Shown here piece by piece: positions 40,301 through 49,611 of a stretch of 64,000 nucleotides of DNA. The position numbers and the translations under genes are program-made. Location of the stretch: positions 2,418,001-2,482,000 of the forward strand of contig NZ_CP108474.1 in NCBI RefSeq assembly GCF_036226445.1, in the 5' to 3' direction. The stretch is from Streptomyces sp. NBC_01255. Its GTDB lineage: Bacteria; Actinomycetota; Actinomycetes; Streptomycetales; Streptomycetaceae. How positions within the stretch are numbered: the stretch's first letter is position 1; every line of letters starts with the position of its first letter. A model generated the notes under the pieces. It was not told the DNA's origin and did no database searches. It saw only the letters and a program-made list of their open reading frames with translations.

Positions 40301-42041
40301 TCGACCAGGTCATCAGGCCGCGCAGCGCCGGCCAGGTGCCGTGGGTCTGGTAGGTGCCGCAGTCCGTCTTCTTCGTCAGGCAGTTGAGGGCCTTGTTCAC
40401 CTCGGCCGGTGCCGTGTGGCCGTTGCCCGCCTGGGTGGAGGCCGGGAGGCCGATGGCCACCTGTTCGGGGCGGAGTGCCGGGAAGACGCGGTCGGTGTTG
40501 CCCGCGACCGGGAAGCCGGTGAGCAGCATGTCGGTCATGGCGATGTGGAAGTCGGCGCCGCCCATCGAGTGGTACTGGTTGTCCAGCCCCATGATGGAGC
40601 CCGAGTTGTAGTCCTGGACGTGGAGCAGAGTGAGGTCGTCGCGCAGGGCGTGGATGACCGGGAGGTAGGCGCCCGCGCGCGGGTCCTGGCCGCCCCAGGG
40701 GCCGGAGCCGTAGTACTGGTAGCCGAGCTGGACGAAGAAGGTCTCCGGGGCCATCGTCAGGACGAAGCCGGAGCCGTACTTGGCCTTGAGGGTCTTGACC
40801 GCCTGGATCAGGTTGACGATGACGGGGCTCGTCGGGTTCCGGAAGTCGGTGTCGCCGGTCTGGAGCGAGAGGGAGTGGCCCTCGAAGTCGATGTCGAGGC
40901 CGTCGAGGCCGTACTCGTCGATGATCTTCGAGACGGAGGAGACGAAGGTGTCGCGGGCGGCGGTGGTGGAGAGCTGGACCTGGCCGTTCTGGCCGCCGAT
41001 GGAGATGAGGACCTTCTTGCCGGCGGCCTGCTTGGCCTTGATCGCCGCCTTGAAGTCCGCGACGGATTCGACGTTCGGGCATTCGGTGGCGGGGCAGAGG
41101 GAGAAGCGGATGTCGCCCGAGGTCACCGAGGTGGGTTCGCCGAAGGCGAGGTTGATGACGTCCCAGGAGTCGGGGACGTCGGCCATGCGGGTGTAGCCGG
41201 AGCCGTTGGCGAAGCTGGCGTGCAGGTAGCCGACGAGGGCGTGCGCGGGCAGGCCGGGGTTGTCGCCCCCGCCGCCGCTGGTCGTCGTGGCGGTGACGGC
41301 GGCCGACTTCGGGGACTCTCCCGCGCTGTTCACCGCGGCGACCTGGAAGGTGTACGGGGTGGAGGCCGTCAGCCCGGTCGCGGTGGCCGAGGTGCCGGTG
41401 ACCGTCTGGATCTTCGTGGTGCCCCGGTAGACGTTGTACGAGGTGGCCCCGGAGACCGCGGTCCAGGTCAGCGGCACCGTGGTGGAGGTCGGGGAGCCCG
41501 CGGCGAGTCCGGTGGGGGCGGCCGGGAGCTGGACCGGGTCACCGCCGGGGCCGAAGAGGGAGAGGTCGTCGGCCTGGTAGGCGGGGGTGCCGTACCAGCC
41601 GTGGGTGTAGATCGTGACCGAGGTGGTCGAGGCGCCCGTCGTGAACCTGGTCGAGAGCCGCTGCCAGTCGGGGGCGGAGCCCGTCCAGGTGGAGACGTCG
41701 GTGGTGCCGGTGCCGGAGGCGCCGAGGTAGACGTAACTGCCGCGGACCCAGCCGCTCAGCTCGTACGAGGAGTTGGGTTTGACGGTGACGGTCTGGGAGC
41801 ACTTGGCGTTGTCGCTGCCGGCCGGGGTGGCCTGGAGCGCCTTCGTCCCGCCGTGTACGGGCGACGAGACGACGGCACCGCTGCCCGCCGTGCAGTTCCA
41901 GCCGTCGAGGCCGGCCTCGAAGCCGCCGTTGCGGGCGAGTTCGGCGTCGGCGGCCAGGGCGGCCGCGGGGGTGAGTGCCATGAGTCCGCCGGCGGCGAGG
42001 GCGCCCGCCAGCAGCAGGGTGAGGGGTCTGGTGCGGTCCAC
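40236..42041 (-). CDS. Secreted family 18 chitinase with carbohydrate-binding and FnIII domains
   Basis: 601 residues, extracellular hydrolase of chitin. GTG 42041 is preceded by GGAG and gives a Sec signal (RPLTLLLAGALAAGGLMALTPAAALAADA). A beta-rich carbohydrate-binding module follows (GGFEAGLDGWNCTAGSGAV to about 170), then a fibronectin type III domain (about 180-265) and a GH18 barrel (about 285-601). The catalytic motif reads DGLDIDFE, with the acid glutamate present. The promoter carries two 12-bp direct repeats (42088 and 42106) like those of known Streptomyces chitinase promoters. Its 3' end overlaps the PAP2 gene. Confidence 0.95.
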   Translation of the reverse strand: MDRTRPLTLLLAGALAAGGLMALTPAAALAADAELARNGGFEAGLDGWNCTAGSGAVVSSPVHGGTKALQATPAGSDNAKCSQTVTVKPNSSYELSGWVRGSYVYLGASGTGTTDVSTWTGSAPDWQRLSTRFTTGASTTSVTIYTHGWYGTPAYQADDLSLFGPGGDPVQLPAAPTGLAAGSPTSTTVPLTWTAVSGATSYNVYRGTTKIQTVTGTSATATGLTASTPYTFQVAAVNSAGESPKSAAVTATTTSGGGGDNPGLPAHALVGYLHASFANGSGYTRMADVPDSWDVINLAFGEPTSVTSGDIRFSLCPATECPNVESVADFKAAIKAKQAAGKKVLISIGGQNGQVQLSTTAARDTFVSSVSKIIDEYGLDGLDIDFEGHSLSLQTGDTDFRNPTSPVIVNLIQAVKTLKAKYGSGFVLTMAPETFFVQLGYQYYGSGPWGGQDPRAGAYLPVIHALRDDLTLLHVQDYNSGSIMGLDNQYHSMGGADFHIAMTDMLLTGFPVAGNTDRVFPALRPEQVAIGLPASTQAGNGHTAPAEVNKALNCLTKKTDCGTYQTHGTWPALRGLMTWSINWDRYNQWAFSKNFDSYTWS

Positions 42042-42087
42042 AACTGCCTCCGGGGGTGGGGGAATCGAGGTGGAGCGCGCCACAGCA

Positions 42088-42117
42088 TGGTCCAGACCAA
42101 TCAAGTGGTCAAGACCT
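42088..42117 (-). promoter_or_regulatory. Chitinase direct repeats / DasR-type operator
   Basis: TGGTCCAGACCA (42088-42099) and TGGTCAAGACCT (42106-42117) are 12-bp repeats spaced 18 bp apart, 47 bp upstream of the chitinase start. The first differs from the DasR consensus TGGTCTAGACCA at one position. Repeats of this kind mediate chitin induction and glucose repression in Streptomyces chitinase genes. A TTGACC -35-like element lies in the second repeat. Confidence 0.8.
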
Positions 42118-42149
42118 CTGTCTCGCGCGGGACTTGCCCGCGACTCGCG

Positions 42150-42629
42150 TCAGGCGCCGGGCGTTCCCCCGTCACCCCTGGCCAGTCGGCCCGCCGCCTC
42201 GTGCATCGCCAGTTCGAGCAGCGAGGTGTCGTTGAGGGTGCCCATCCCGTCCGGCGCCACCAGCCAGCGGACACCACCGGTCGCCCGCCCCGGGTACGGG
42301 ACGACGATCCAGGCGCCGGCGCCCACGCCGCGCACCCCGGTGCCGAGCCAGCGGGCGGCGGTGCCCGGCGGGACGAAGAAGCCGATCCGGGCGTCGCCGA
42401 AGTCGGCGAGGACCGGTCCCGGCCGGTCCACCAGGCGGCTCAGCACGTCGAGGGCGGGATAGCCGAGCTCCCCCGGCAGGATCAGCACGTCCCAGCGCCT
42501 GCCGGCGGGCAGCAGCGCGACCCCGTGAGGGTTGCGCTCCCACTCCCACCGGCAGGCGTCGGGATCCGGCGCCACCGATGCCAGCCACTCCACGGCACTC
42601 CTGGCGCCAGTGGCCCCCGTACCAGTCAT
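42150..42629 (-). CDS. Small protein resembling the N-terminal part of DNA primase/polymerase
   Basis: 159 residues starting at ATG 42629 with AAGGAG upstream. It reads TGATGARSAVEWLASV and then a beta-rich part (HGVALLPAGRRWDVLILPGE, VLADFGDARIGFFVPPG, GAWIVVPYPGRATGGVRWLV). The layout recalls the N-terminal domain of actinobacterial Prim-Pol proteins, but it is short and I see no polymerase or helicase motif. Function unknown. It is divergent from the MMPL gene, with a 228-bp shared region holding a perfect palindrome and a CRP-like site. Confidence 0.65.
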   Translation of the reverse strand: MTGTGATGARSAVEWLASVAPDPDACRWEWERNPHGVALLPAGRRWDVLILPGELGYPALDVLSRLVDRPGPVLADFGDARIGFFVPPGTAARWLGTGVRGVGAGAWIVVPYPGRATGGVRWLVAPDGMGTLNDTSLLELAMHEAAGRLARGDGGTPGA

Positions 42630-42648
42630 CGCAACGGTCTCCTTCCGT

Positions 42649-42665
42649 GTGGACACGGTGTCCAC
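42649..42665. promoter_or_regulatory. 17-bp perfect palindrome, possible operator
   Basis: GTGGACAC-G-GTGTCCAC, a perfect inverted repeat with a one-base centre, 20 bp upstream of the minus-strand start at 42629. The size and location suit a dimeric repressor. Confidence 0.55.
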
Positions 42666-42721
42666 CCGGAGAGAGCGGGGTCGACGCCTTCTCTTACGCG
42701 ACTTCACGTCATCAGGAGGCA

Positions 42722-42735
42722 GTGATCTGCGTCAC
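42722..42735. promoter_or_regulatory. CRP-like site between divergent genes
   Basis: GTGATCTGCGTCAC fits the Streptomyces Crp pattern GTG-N6-GNCAC exactly. It lies in the divergent region of the small Prim-Pol-like gene and the MMPL exporter, 123 bp before the latter's ATG. Confidence 0.5.
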
Positions 42736-42857
42736 ATGGCAAGGGTCCGATCGGGTGGACGGCGCCGGGCCTGGTCGACAGCTTCCCTCGCTCGCCCTTC
42801 CCCACGTGTTCGTATGGGCCTCCGCCCGGTATCGCCGCCCTCGCCACGGGAGTACCC

Positions 42858-45170
42858 ATGCCGTATCCGCAGTCATCGGGTGGTGCCGGAGCGCCTGCAC
42901 CGAACGGCGCACGTCGCTCGGGCAAGGGGCTGCTGCGGCGTCTCGGCGAGTGGTCGGCCCGTCACTTCGTCGTCGTCCTTGTCGCCTGGGTCGTGGCGCT
43001 TGGCGCCCTGGTGGGGCTGAACCACGCGTACGGCGGCGAGTACTCCGACAACTACTCGCTGCCGGGCACCCAGTCCCAGGAGGGGCTCGACGTCCTGCGT
43101 GCGCACGAGCCCGCCGCCGGCGGCTACAGCGCCCAGGTGGTGCTCTACGACGGCGCGAAGCCGCTGACCGACGTCGGCGATCAGGTCTCGTCCGCCGTGG
43201 ACTCGCTGAAGAAGCTCCCGCACGTCCTGAACGCCACGAGCCCGCTGCCGGCGTCCGGCACCCCGCCGCCCTCCCCTCCCCCGGGCACCCCGAACGTCGG
43301 CCCGCTGTCCACCGACGGGAAGACCGGCTACATCACCGTCCGTTTCGACGTGCAGCCCGGCACCCTCGGCGACGACTACCTGACCGGTGTGGACAGCGCC
43401 GTGGAGCCCCTGCGCGCCGCCGGGGTCCAGGTCGAGTACGGCGGGTCGCTGGGTGAACTGGCCCGGCCCGAGGCGGACGACCGGACGAGCGAGGCGATCG
43501 GGTTCGGCGTCGCGATCATCGTGCTGATCATCGGCTTCGGCAGCCTGATCGCCGCCGTGCTCCCCCTGGTCACCGCCCTGGTGGCGGCCGTCTGCGGCCT
43601 CGCGATCCTCGGCCTCCTCGCCGCGGTGTGGAACTTCGCGACCGTCTCCCCCACCCTGGCCACGATGATCGGCATCGGCGTCGGCATCGACTACGCGCTC
43701 TTCCTGATCACCCGGCACCGGCAGCTCCTGATGAACGGCCGAGATCCGGTCGAGGCGGCCGGCCTCGCCACCGCGACCAGCGGGCGGGCCGTCCTCGTCT
43801 CGGGCTGCACCGTCGTCATCGCGCTCGGCGGACTGTGGGTCTCCGGACTGAGCTTCATCGGACTGCTCGGCCTCGCCGCGACCTCCACCGTCGTCACGGC
43901 CGTCGCCGGAGCCCTCACGCTCGTTCCGGCGATGCTCGGGCTCATCGGCCGCCACATCGACCGGCTGCATCTGCGCGCTCCCGTCGCCGAGACCGACGAG
44001 ACGACCGGCGAGGCGCACGGCACCTGGCACCGCTACGCCCTGCGCGTGGAGCGCCGCCCCTGGTGGTTCCTGACCTCGGGCGTCGTCGTCCTCGTCGTGC
44101 TGGCCATCCCCCTGTTCTCCATCCAGCTCGGGCACATCGGCGACGGCGCGGACCCGAAGTCCTTCACCGACCGGCGCGCCTTCGATCTGATGTCCACCGC
44201 CTTCGGACCCGGCTCCAACGGGCCGCTGACGTTGGTGATCGACCAGACCTCCGTCCCCGCGGCCGACCGCTCCGCGCTCGCGAGCCAGGCCCAGAAGGCG
44301 CTCACCGGCGTGCCCGACGCCGTCCTGATCACCCCGCTCACACCGACCTCGGACGGCGACGTCCTGATCGCCACGGCCTACTCGGTCGCCGCCCCGCAGG
44401 ACGAGAAGACCACGTCGCTGACCAACCACCTGGCCGACGACGTCCTCCCCCAGGCGGTCGACGGCACCACCGCGGCCACGTACGTCACCGGCACCACCGC
44501 CGCGCAGGTGGACTTCCTCGACATCGTCTCCAGCCGGCTGCTGCTCATCATCGCCGTGGTCGTCGCGCTGGCGTTCCTCGTCATCCTGGTCGTCTTCCGC
44601 GGCCCGATCGTCGCCGCCAAGGCGGCGGTGCTCAACCTGCTGTCCATCGCCGCCTCGTACGGCGTCGTCGTCGCCGTCTTCCAGTGGGGCTGGGGCGGCC
44701 CGGCGCTCGGCGTCTCCGGCGACGTGCCCATCGAGAGCTACGTGCCGATGATGATGTTCGCCATCGTCTTCGGCCTGAGCATGGACTACGAGATCTTCCT
44801 GCTGTCCCGGGTCCACGAGGCGTGGCTGCGCACCGGCGACGCGAAGGCGAGCGTGGCCCACGCCCTGGAGATCACCGCGCGCGTCATCACCTGCGCGGCG
44901 CTCATCATGGTGAGCGTCTTCGCGGCCTTCATCCTCAACGACAGCATCGTGGTGAAGATGATGGGGCTCGGTCTGGCCGCGAGCGTACTCATCGACGCGA
45001 CGGTCGCGCGGCTGCTGCTCGTGCCCGCGGTGATGACCCTGCTCGGGAAGTGGGCCTGGTGGACCCCGCGCTGGCTGGACAGGATCCTGCCGCACGTCGA
45101 CACGGAGGGCGAGGGCGAGATGGCCACGGCGGGCGGGAACGGCGAGACGGGGCCGCGGCAGAAGCCGTGA
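42858..45170 (+). CDS. MMPL family (RND-type) membrane transporter
   Basis: 770 residues with about 12 membrane helices in two repeats, each with a large outside loop. RND features: [21 protein letters not shown] in the first half and [19 protein letters not shown] in the second, carrying the paired aspartates used in proton transfer. Actinobacterial MMPL proteins export lipids, antibiotics or siderophores. Start ATG 42858 ([13 protein letters not shown]). No TetR or lipid-synthesis gene is next to it, so the cargo is unknown. Confidence 0.93.
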   Translation: MPYPQSSGGAGAPAPNGARRSGKGLLRRLGEWSARHFVVVLVAWVVALGALVGLNHAYGGEYSDNYSLPGTQSQEGLDVLRAHEPAAGGYSAQVVLYDGAKPLTDVGDQVSSAVDSLKKLPHVLNATSPLPASGTPPPSPPPGTPNVGPLSTDGKTGYITVRFDVQPGTLGDDYLTGVDSAVEPLRAAGVQVEYGGSLGELARPEADDRTSEAIGFGVAIIVLIIGFGSLIAAVLPLVTALVAAVCGLAILGLLAAVWNFATVSPTLATMIGIGVGIDYALFLITRHRQLLMNGRDPVEAAGLATATSGRAVLVSGCTVVIALGGLWVSGLSFIGLLGLAATSTVVTAVAGALTLVPAMLGLIGRHIDRLHLRAPVAETDETTGEAHGTWHRYALRVERRPWWFLTSGVVVLVVLAIPLFSIQLGHIGDGADPKSFTDRRAFDLMSTAFGPGSNGPLTLVIDQTSVPAADRSALASQAQKALTGVPDAVLITPLTPTSDGDVLIATAYSVAAPQDEKTTSLTNHLADDVLPQAVDGTTAATYVTGTTAAQVDFLDIVSSRLLLIIAVVVALAFLVILVVFRGPIVAAKAAVLNLLSIAASYGVVVAVFQWGWGGPALGVSGDVPIESYVPMMMFAIVFGLSMDYEIFLLSRVHEAWLRTGDAKASVAHALEITARVITCAALIMVSVFAAFILNDSIVVKMMGLGLAASVLIDATVARLLLVPAVMTLLGKWAWWTPRWLDRILPHVDTEGEGEMATAGGNGETGPRQKP

Positions 45171-45203
45171 CCCCGCCCCCGTACCGAAGCGACCGATCCG
45201 TGA

Positions 45204-46622
45204 CTAGCTGTCGAAGCCGAGCCCCAGCTTGTCCATCGTCTTCAGCCAGAGGTTGCGCCGGCCGCCGTTCTCGTCGGCGCGGGCCATCGACCACTTGGTG
45301 ATGCCGATGCCGGCCCAGGCGATCGGCTCGGGCGGGAACGGCAGCGGCTTCGAGCGGACCATGTCCAGCTCCGTGCGCTCGGTGCGCTCCCCGGCGAGCA
45401 GGTCGAGCATGACGTCCCCGCCGAAGCGGGTCGCGCCGACGCCGAGGCCGGTGAACCCGGCCGCGTACGCGACCTTGCCCTGGTACGCCGTACCGAAGAA
45501 GGCCGAGAAGCGCGAGCAGGTGTCGATCGCGCCGCCCCAGGCGTGGCTGAAGCGCAGGCCCTCCAGCTGCGGGAAGCAGCGGAAGAAGTGCTCGGCGAGC
45601 TTGAGGTACGTCTCCGGGCGCTGGTCCATCTCGGCGTCGAGCTTGCCGCCGTAGGGGTAGATCGCGTCGTAGCCGCCCCACAGGATGCGGTTGTCGGCCG
45701 TGATCCGGAAGTAGTGGAACTGGTTGGCGGAGTCGCCCAGGCCCTGCCGGTTCTTCCAGCCGACGGAGGCGAGCTGCTCGGGGCTGAGCGGCTCGGTCAT
45801 GAGGGCGTAGTCGTACACCGGGACGGTGTACGGCCGGACCCGCTTGACCAGCGACGGGAACACGTTGGTGCCGAGCGCGACCCGGCGGGCGAGGACCCGG
45901 CCGTACGGCGTGCGCACGCCCATGCCGGCGCCGACGGAGACCAGCTCCAGGCCGGGGGTGTTCTCGAAGATCCGGACGCCCAGGTCGAGGCACGCCTTCT
46001 TCAGGCCCCAGGCCAGCTTGGCCGGGTTGAGCATGGCCACGCCGCGGCGGTCCCAGAGGCCGCCGAGGAAAGTCGGCGAGTCGACCTCGGCCCGGACGGC
46101 GTCCCGGTCGAGGAGTTCGAGGCCGTCCGCGAGACCGAGGCGCTCGATCTCCTCGTACATCTCGTGGAGTTCCTCGACCTGGTACGGCTCGGTGGCCACG
46201 TCGATCTCGCCGGTGCGCTCGAAGTCGCAGTCCAGCGAGTAGCGGGCGACCGCCTCCTCGATCCCGTCGAGGTTGCGCTCGCCGAGCTCCTCCAGCTTCG
46301 GCAGCTCGCCCGGCCAGCGGGCGAGCCCGTTGCCGAAGCCGTGGGTGAGGGAGGCGGCGCAGAAGCCTCCGTTGCGGCCCGAGGCGGCCCAGCCCACCTC
46401 GCGCCCTTCGATCAGTACGACGTCCCTGGAGGGTTCGCGCTCCTTGGCGAGGAGCGCGGTCCACAGTCCGCTGTAGCCGCCGCCGACGACGAGGAGATCG
46501 CACTTCTCGGTGCCGGTGAGGGCGGGCAGGGCTCCGGGCTTGCCGGGATCTTCCAGCCAGAAGGGGACGGGCTGGGCGTCGGAGAGAGATTGTGCAGCGA
46601 GACGCATGGCAGCTGGGGCCAT
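45204..46622 (-). CDS. FAD-dependent amine/amino-acid oxidoreductase, probably gamma-glutamylputrescine oxidase type
   Basis: 472 residues of the DadA/PuuB-like flavoprotein group. The nucleotide fold at the N-terminus is LLVVGGGYSGLWTALLAKE, and a second FAD-binding part reads FTGLGVGATRFGGDVML near the C-terminus. It is last in a run with potC, potB, potA, potD and an aldehyde dehydrogenase, which fits oxidation of putrescine or its gamma-glutamyl derivative. Start ATG 46622 has AAGGAG 9 bp before it; a TTG at 46631 is too near that site. The exact amine is inferred. Confidence 0.85.
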   Translation of the reverse strand: MAPAAMRLAAQSLSDAQPVPFWLEDPGKPGALPALTGTEKCDLLVVGGGYSGLWTALLAKEREPSRDVVLIEGREVGWAASGRNGGFCAASLTHGFGNGLARWPGELPKLEELGERNLDGIEEAVARYSLDCDFERTGEIDVATEPYQVEELHEMYEEIERLGLADGLELLDRDAVRAEVDSPTFLGGLWDRRGVAMLNPAKLAWGLKKACLDLGVRIFENTPGLELVSVGAGMGVRTPYGRVLARRVALGTNVFPSLVKRVRPYTVPVYDYALMTEPLSPEQLASVGWKNRQGLGDSANQFHYFRITADNRILWGGYDAIYPYGGKLDAEMDQRPETYLKLAEHFFRCFPQLEGLRFSHAWGGAIDTCSRFSAFFGTAYQGKVAYAAGFTGLGVGATRFGGDVMLDLLAGERTERTELDMVRSKPLPFPPEPIAWAGIGITKWSMARADENGGRRNLWLKTMDKLGLGFDS

Positions 46623-46659
46623 GGTTTCCAACTCCTTCGGTGCCTGAGCTGCCTATTGC

Positions 46660-47463
46660 TCAGGCTGTTGCTGTTTTCTTGCGCCGGTTCGTAATGATTT
46701 GCCCGGCCACCACCATCAGTACCGCGAGGACGAACATCGCGGTGCCGATGACGTTGATCTGAACGGGGGTTCCACGCTGCGCCGAGCCCCAGACGAACAT
46801 GGGGAAGGTGACGGTGGAGCCCGCGTTGAAGTTGGTGATGATGAAGTCGTCGAACGAGAGCGCGAAGGCGAGCAGCGCGCCGGCGGCGATGCCGGGTGCG
46901 GCGATCGGGAGCGTCACGCGCAGGAAGGTCTGCACGGGGCCCGCGTAGAGGTCGCGGGCGGCCTCCTCGAGGCGCGGGTCCATGGACATGACCCGGGCCT
47001 TGACCGCCGTCACGACGAACGACAGACAGAACATGATGTGGGCGATCAGGACCGTCCAGAAGCCCAGCTCGATCCCCATGTTGAGGAAGAGCGTGAGCAG
47101 CGAGGCGGCCATGACGACCTCGGGCATCGCCATCGGCAGGAAGATGAGCGAGTTGATCGCGCCGCGCGCCCGGAAGCGGTAGCGGACGAGCGCGAAGGCG
47201 ATCATCGTGCCGAGGACGAGGGCGCCGACGGTGGCCCAGGCGGCGAGCTGGAGCGAGAGGGAGAGCGACTCGCACATGTCGGCGACGCCGCACGGGTCCT
47301 TCCAGGCGTCCAGGGAGAAGCGCTGCCAGGAGTAGTTGAAGCGCCCGTTCGGCTTGTTGAACGAGAACACCATCACGACGATGTTCGGCAGGATCATGTA
47401 CGCGAGCGTGAGCAGGCCCGCGATGACGACGAGGTTCCGGCGGATCCAACGCATCATCCCCAT
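46660..47463 (-). CDS. potC: Spermidine/putrescine ABC permease, PotC-like
   Basis: 267 residues with six hydrophobic helices and the permease EAA loop (LEEAARDLYAGPVQTFLRVTLP). It is the second permease of the PotABCD importer. Start ATG 47463 overlaps the potB stop by one base (TGATG), so translation is coupled. The FAD oxidase gene follows 37 bp later. Confidence 0.93.
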   Translation of the reverse strand: MGMMRWIRRNLVVIAGLLTLAYMILPNIVVMVFSFNKPNGRFNYSWQRFSLDAWKDPCGVADMCESLSLSLQLAAWATVGALVLGTMIAFALVRYRFRARGAINSLIFLPMAMPEVVMAASLLTLFLNMGIELGFWTVLIAHIMFCLSFVVTAVKARVMSMDPRLEEAARDLYAGPVQTFLRVTLPIAAPGIAAGALLAFALSFDDFIITNFNAGSTVTFPMFVWGSAQRGTPVQINVIGTAMFVLAVLMVVAGQIITNRRKKTATA

Positions 47464-48398
47464 CAGACCAAGTCCTCCGTTCCGGCCTTGCGGATGTAGA
47501 CGGTGACCATGACCAGCACGATCGCCATGAGGATGAAGGAGAGCGCGGCCGCCGTCGGGTAGTCGAGGACCCGCAGGAACTGCGACTGGATGACGTTGCC
47601 GACCATCTTGGTGTCCGTCGAGCCGAGCAGTTCGGCGTTGACGTAGTCGCCGCTGGCCGGGATGAAGGTGAGCAGGGTGCCGGAGACGACGCCGGGCATC
47701 GACAGCGGGAAGGTCACCTTGCGGAAGGTCGTCGCCGGGGAGGCGTACAGGTCCTGCGCGGCCTCGTGCAGCCGGCCGTCGATCCGCTCCAGGGAGGTGT
47801 ACAGGGGCAGGATCATGAACGGCAGGAAGTTGTACGTGAGACCGCAGACCACGGCCATCGGCGTGGCGAGCACGCGCTCGCCCTCGGTCCAGCCGAGCCA
47901 GCTGGTCACGTCGAGGACGTGCAGCGCGTTCAGCACGTCGACGACGACGCTGTCGTCCGCCAGGATCGTCTTCCACGCGAGCGTCCGGATCAGGAAGCTG
48001 GTGAAGAACGGGGCGATGACGAGGACCAGGAGCAGGTTGCGCCAGCGGCCGGCCTTGAAGGCGATCAGGTACGCCAGCGGGTAGCCGAGCAGCAGGCACA
48101 GCAGGGTCGCGGTCCCGGCGTACAGCAGGGAGCGGACGAACTGCGGCCAGTACTCGGTGAAGGCGTCCCAGTAGGTCTGGAAGTGCCAGGTGACCTGGAA
48201 GCCCTGCTCCAGGGAGCCGGTCTGGATCGAGGTCGACGCCTGGTAGACCAGCGGCAGCGCGAAGAAGACGACCAGCCAGATGATGCCGGGCAGCAGCAGC
48301 CAGTACGGGACGAGCCGCTTGCGGGTGGAGGGCTTGCGCGGCACCGGAGCCTTGACCGGCTGCGGCGCCTCCTCCTTCGTCAGGGTGGACGTACTCAT
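47463..48398 (-). CDS. potB: Spermidine/putrescine ABC permease, PotB-like
   Basis: 311 residues with six membrane helices and an EAA loop (LHEAAQDLYASPATTFRKVTFP). Start ATG 48398 gives MSTSTLTKEEAPQPV and overlaps the potA stop by 4 nt. It forms the channel with PotC. Confidence 0.93.
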   Translation of the reverse strand: MSTSTLTKEEAPQPVKAPVPRKPSTRKRLVPYWLLLPGIIWLVVFFALPLVYQASTSIQTGSLEQGFQVTWHFQTYWDAFTEYWPQFVRSLLYAGTATLLCLLLGYPLAYLIAFKAGRWRNLLLVLVIAPFFTSFLIRTLAWKTILADDSVVVDVLNALHVLDVTSWLGWTEGERVLATPMAVVCGLTYNFLPFMILPLYTSLERIDGRLHEAAQDLYASPATTFRKVTFPLSMPGVVSGTLLTFIPASGDYVNAELLGSTDTKMVGNVIQSQFLRVLDYPTAAALSFILMAIVLVMVTVYIRKAGTEDLV

Positions 48399-49567
48399 CC
48401 GGCGTCCTCCACCGTCTCCACACCCGCGTCGATGTCCTGCGCCGCGTCGAGCCCGAAGGTGTGCGCCGGGTTCCAGTGCAGGACGACCTCGGCGCCGGGG
48501 ACGAGGCGCGTGTCACGCTCGATGTTCTGCTCGTACACCTGGAGCTCCGCGCCCGCCGGCGAGTTCACCACGTACTGCGTGGAGACGCCGATGAAGGAGG
48601 AGTCGGCGATCCGGCCGGTGACCCGGTTGCGGCCGTCGGCTATCGAGCCCGCGTCGTCGGCGTGCGCGAGCGAGATCTTCTCGGGGCGGACGCCGACGAG
48701 CACCTTGCCGCCCTGGCGGACGGCGGAGGTACAGCGGTCGCCGGGGACCCGGAGCTTGCCGCCGCCTGCGGTGACGAGGACGTCGGCGCCGCCGGTCTCC
48801 AGGACCTCGGCCTCGATGAGGTTCGAGGTGCCGAGGAAGTTGGCGACGAAGGTGGTCTGCGGGTTCTCGTACAGGTCGGCGGGGGCGCCGAGCTGCTCGA
48901 CCCGGCCGCCGTTCATCACCGCGACCTGGTCGGCCATGGTCATGGCCTCCTCCTGGTCGTGGGTGACGTGGACGAAGGTGATGCCGACCTCGGTCTGGAT
49001 CCGCTTGAGCTCCAGCTGCATCTGGCGGCGCAGCTTGAGGTCGAGCGCGCCGAGCGGCTCGTCGAGAAGGAGGACCTGCGGGTGGTTGATGAGCGCGCGG
49101 GCCACGGCGACGCGCTGCTGCTGGCCGCCGGAGAGCTGGTGCGGCTTGTGGCGGGCCTTGTCGCCGAGCTGGACGAGCTCCAGCATGTCGTCGACCTGCT
49201 TCTTCACCGACTTGATGCCGCGCCGGCGCAGACCGAAGGCGATGTTCTCGGTGATGTCCATGTGCGGGAAGAGCGCGTAGGACTGGAAGACGGTGTTGAC
49301 CGGCCGCTTGTACGGCGGGAGGTCCGTGACGTCCTTGTCGCCGAGGAAGATGGTGCCGGTGCTCGGGTCCTCCAGGCCGGCGATCATGCGCAGCGTGGTG
49401 GTCTTGCCGCAGCCGGAGGCGCCGAGCAGGGCGAAGAAGGAGCCCTGCGGGACGGTCAGGTCGAGCGGGTGGACGGCGGTGAAGGAGCCGTACGCCTTGC
49501 TGATCCCGGTGAGACGGACGTCGCCGCCGCCAGTGTTCTTTCCGGTGTGAGCAGTCTTGTCAGTCAT
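48395..49567 (-). CDS. potA: Spermidine/putrescine ABC transporter ATPase, PotA-like
   Basis: 390 residues. Walker A GASGCGKTT at 49-57, signature LSGGQQQRVAVARAL, Walker B LLLDEPLGALD, then a TOBE regulatory domain (about 290-370). It energises PotB/PotC. The stop overlaps the potB start by 4 nt, and 44 bp separate it from the potD stop on its upstream side. Confidence 0.94.
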   Translation of the reverse strand: MTDKTAHTGKNTGGGDVRLTGISKAYGSFTAVHPLDLTVPQGSFFALLGASGCGKTTTLRMIAGLEDPSTGTIFLGDKDVTDLPPYKRPVNTVFQSYALFPHMDITENIAFGLRRRGIKSVKKQVDDMLELVQLGDKARHKPHQLSGGQQQRVAVARALINHPQVLLLDEPLGALDLKLRRQMQLELKRIQTEVGITFVHVTHDQEEAMTMADQVAVMNGGRVEQLGAPADLYENPQTTFVANFLGTSNLIEAEVLETGGADVLVTAGGGKLRVPGDRCTSAVRQGGKVLVGVRPEKISLAHADDAGSIADGRNRVTGRIADSSFIGVSTQYVVNSPAGAELQVYEQNIERDTRLVPGAEVVLHWNPAHTFGLDAAQDIDAGVETVEDAG

Positions 49568-49611
49568 GGGTTGCTGTCCCAGGGAGTTGAGAGAGGTGGA
49601 CGACGTCGGGC

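Noticed and set aside
42873..45095. 740-residue minus-strand frame over the MMPL gene
   Set aside because: Asp/Gly/Arg/His-rich antisense shadow; the MMPL frame has transmembrane and RND signatures.
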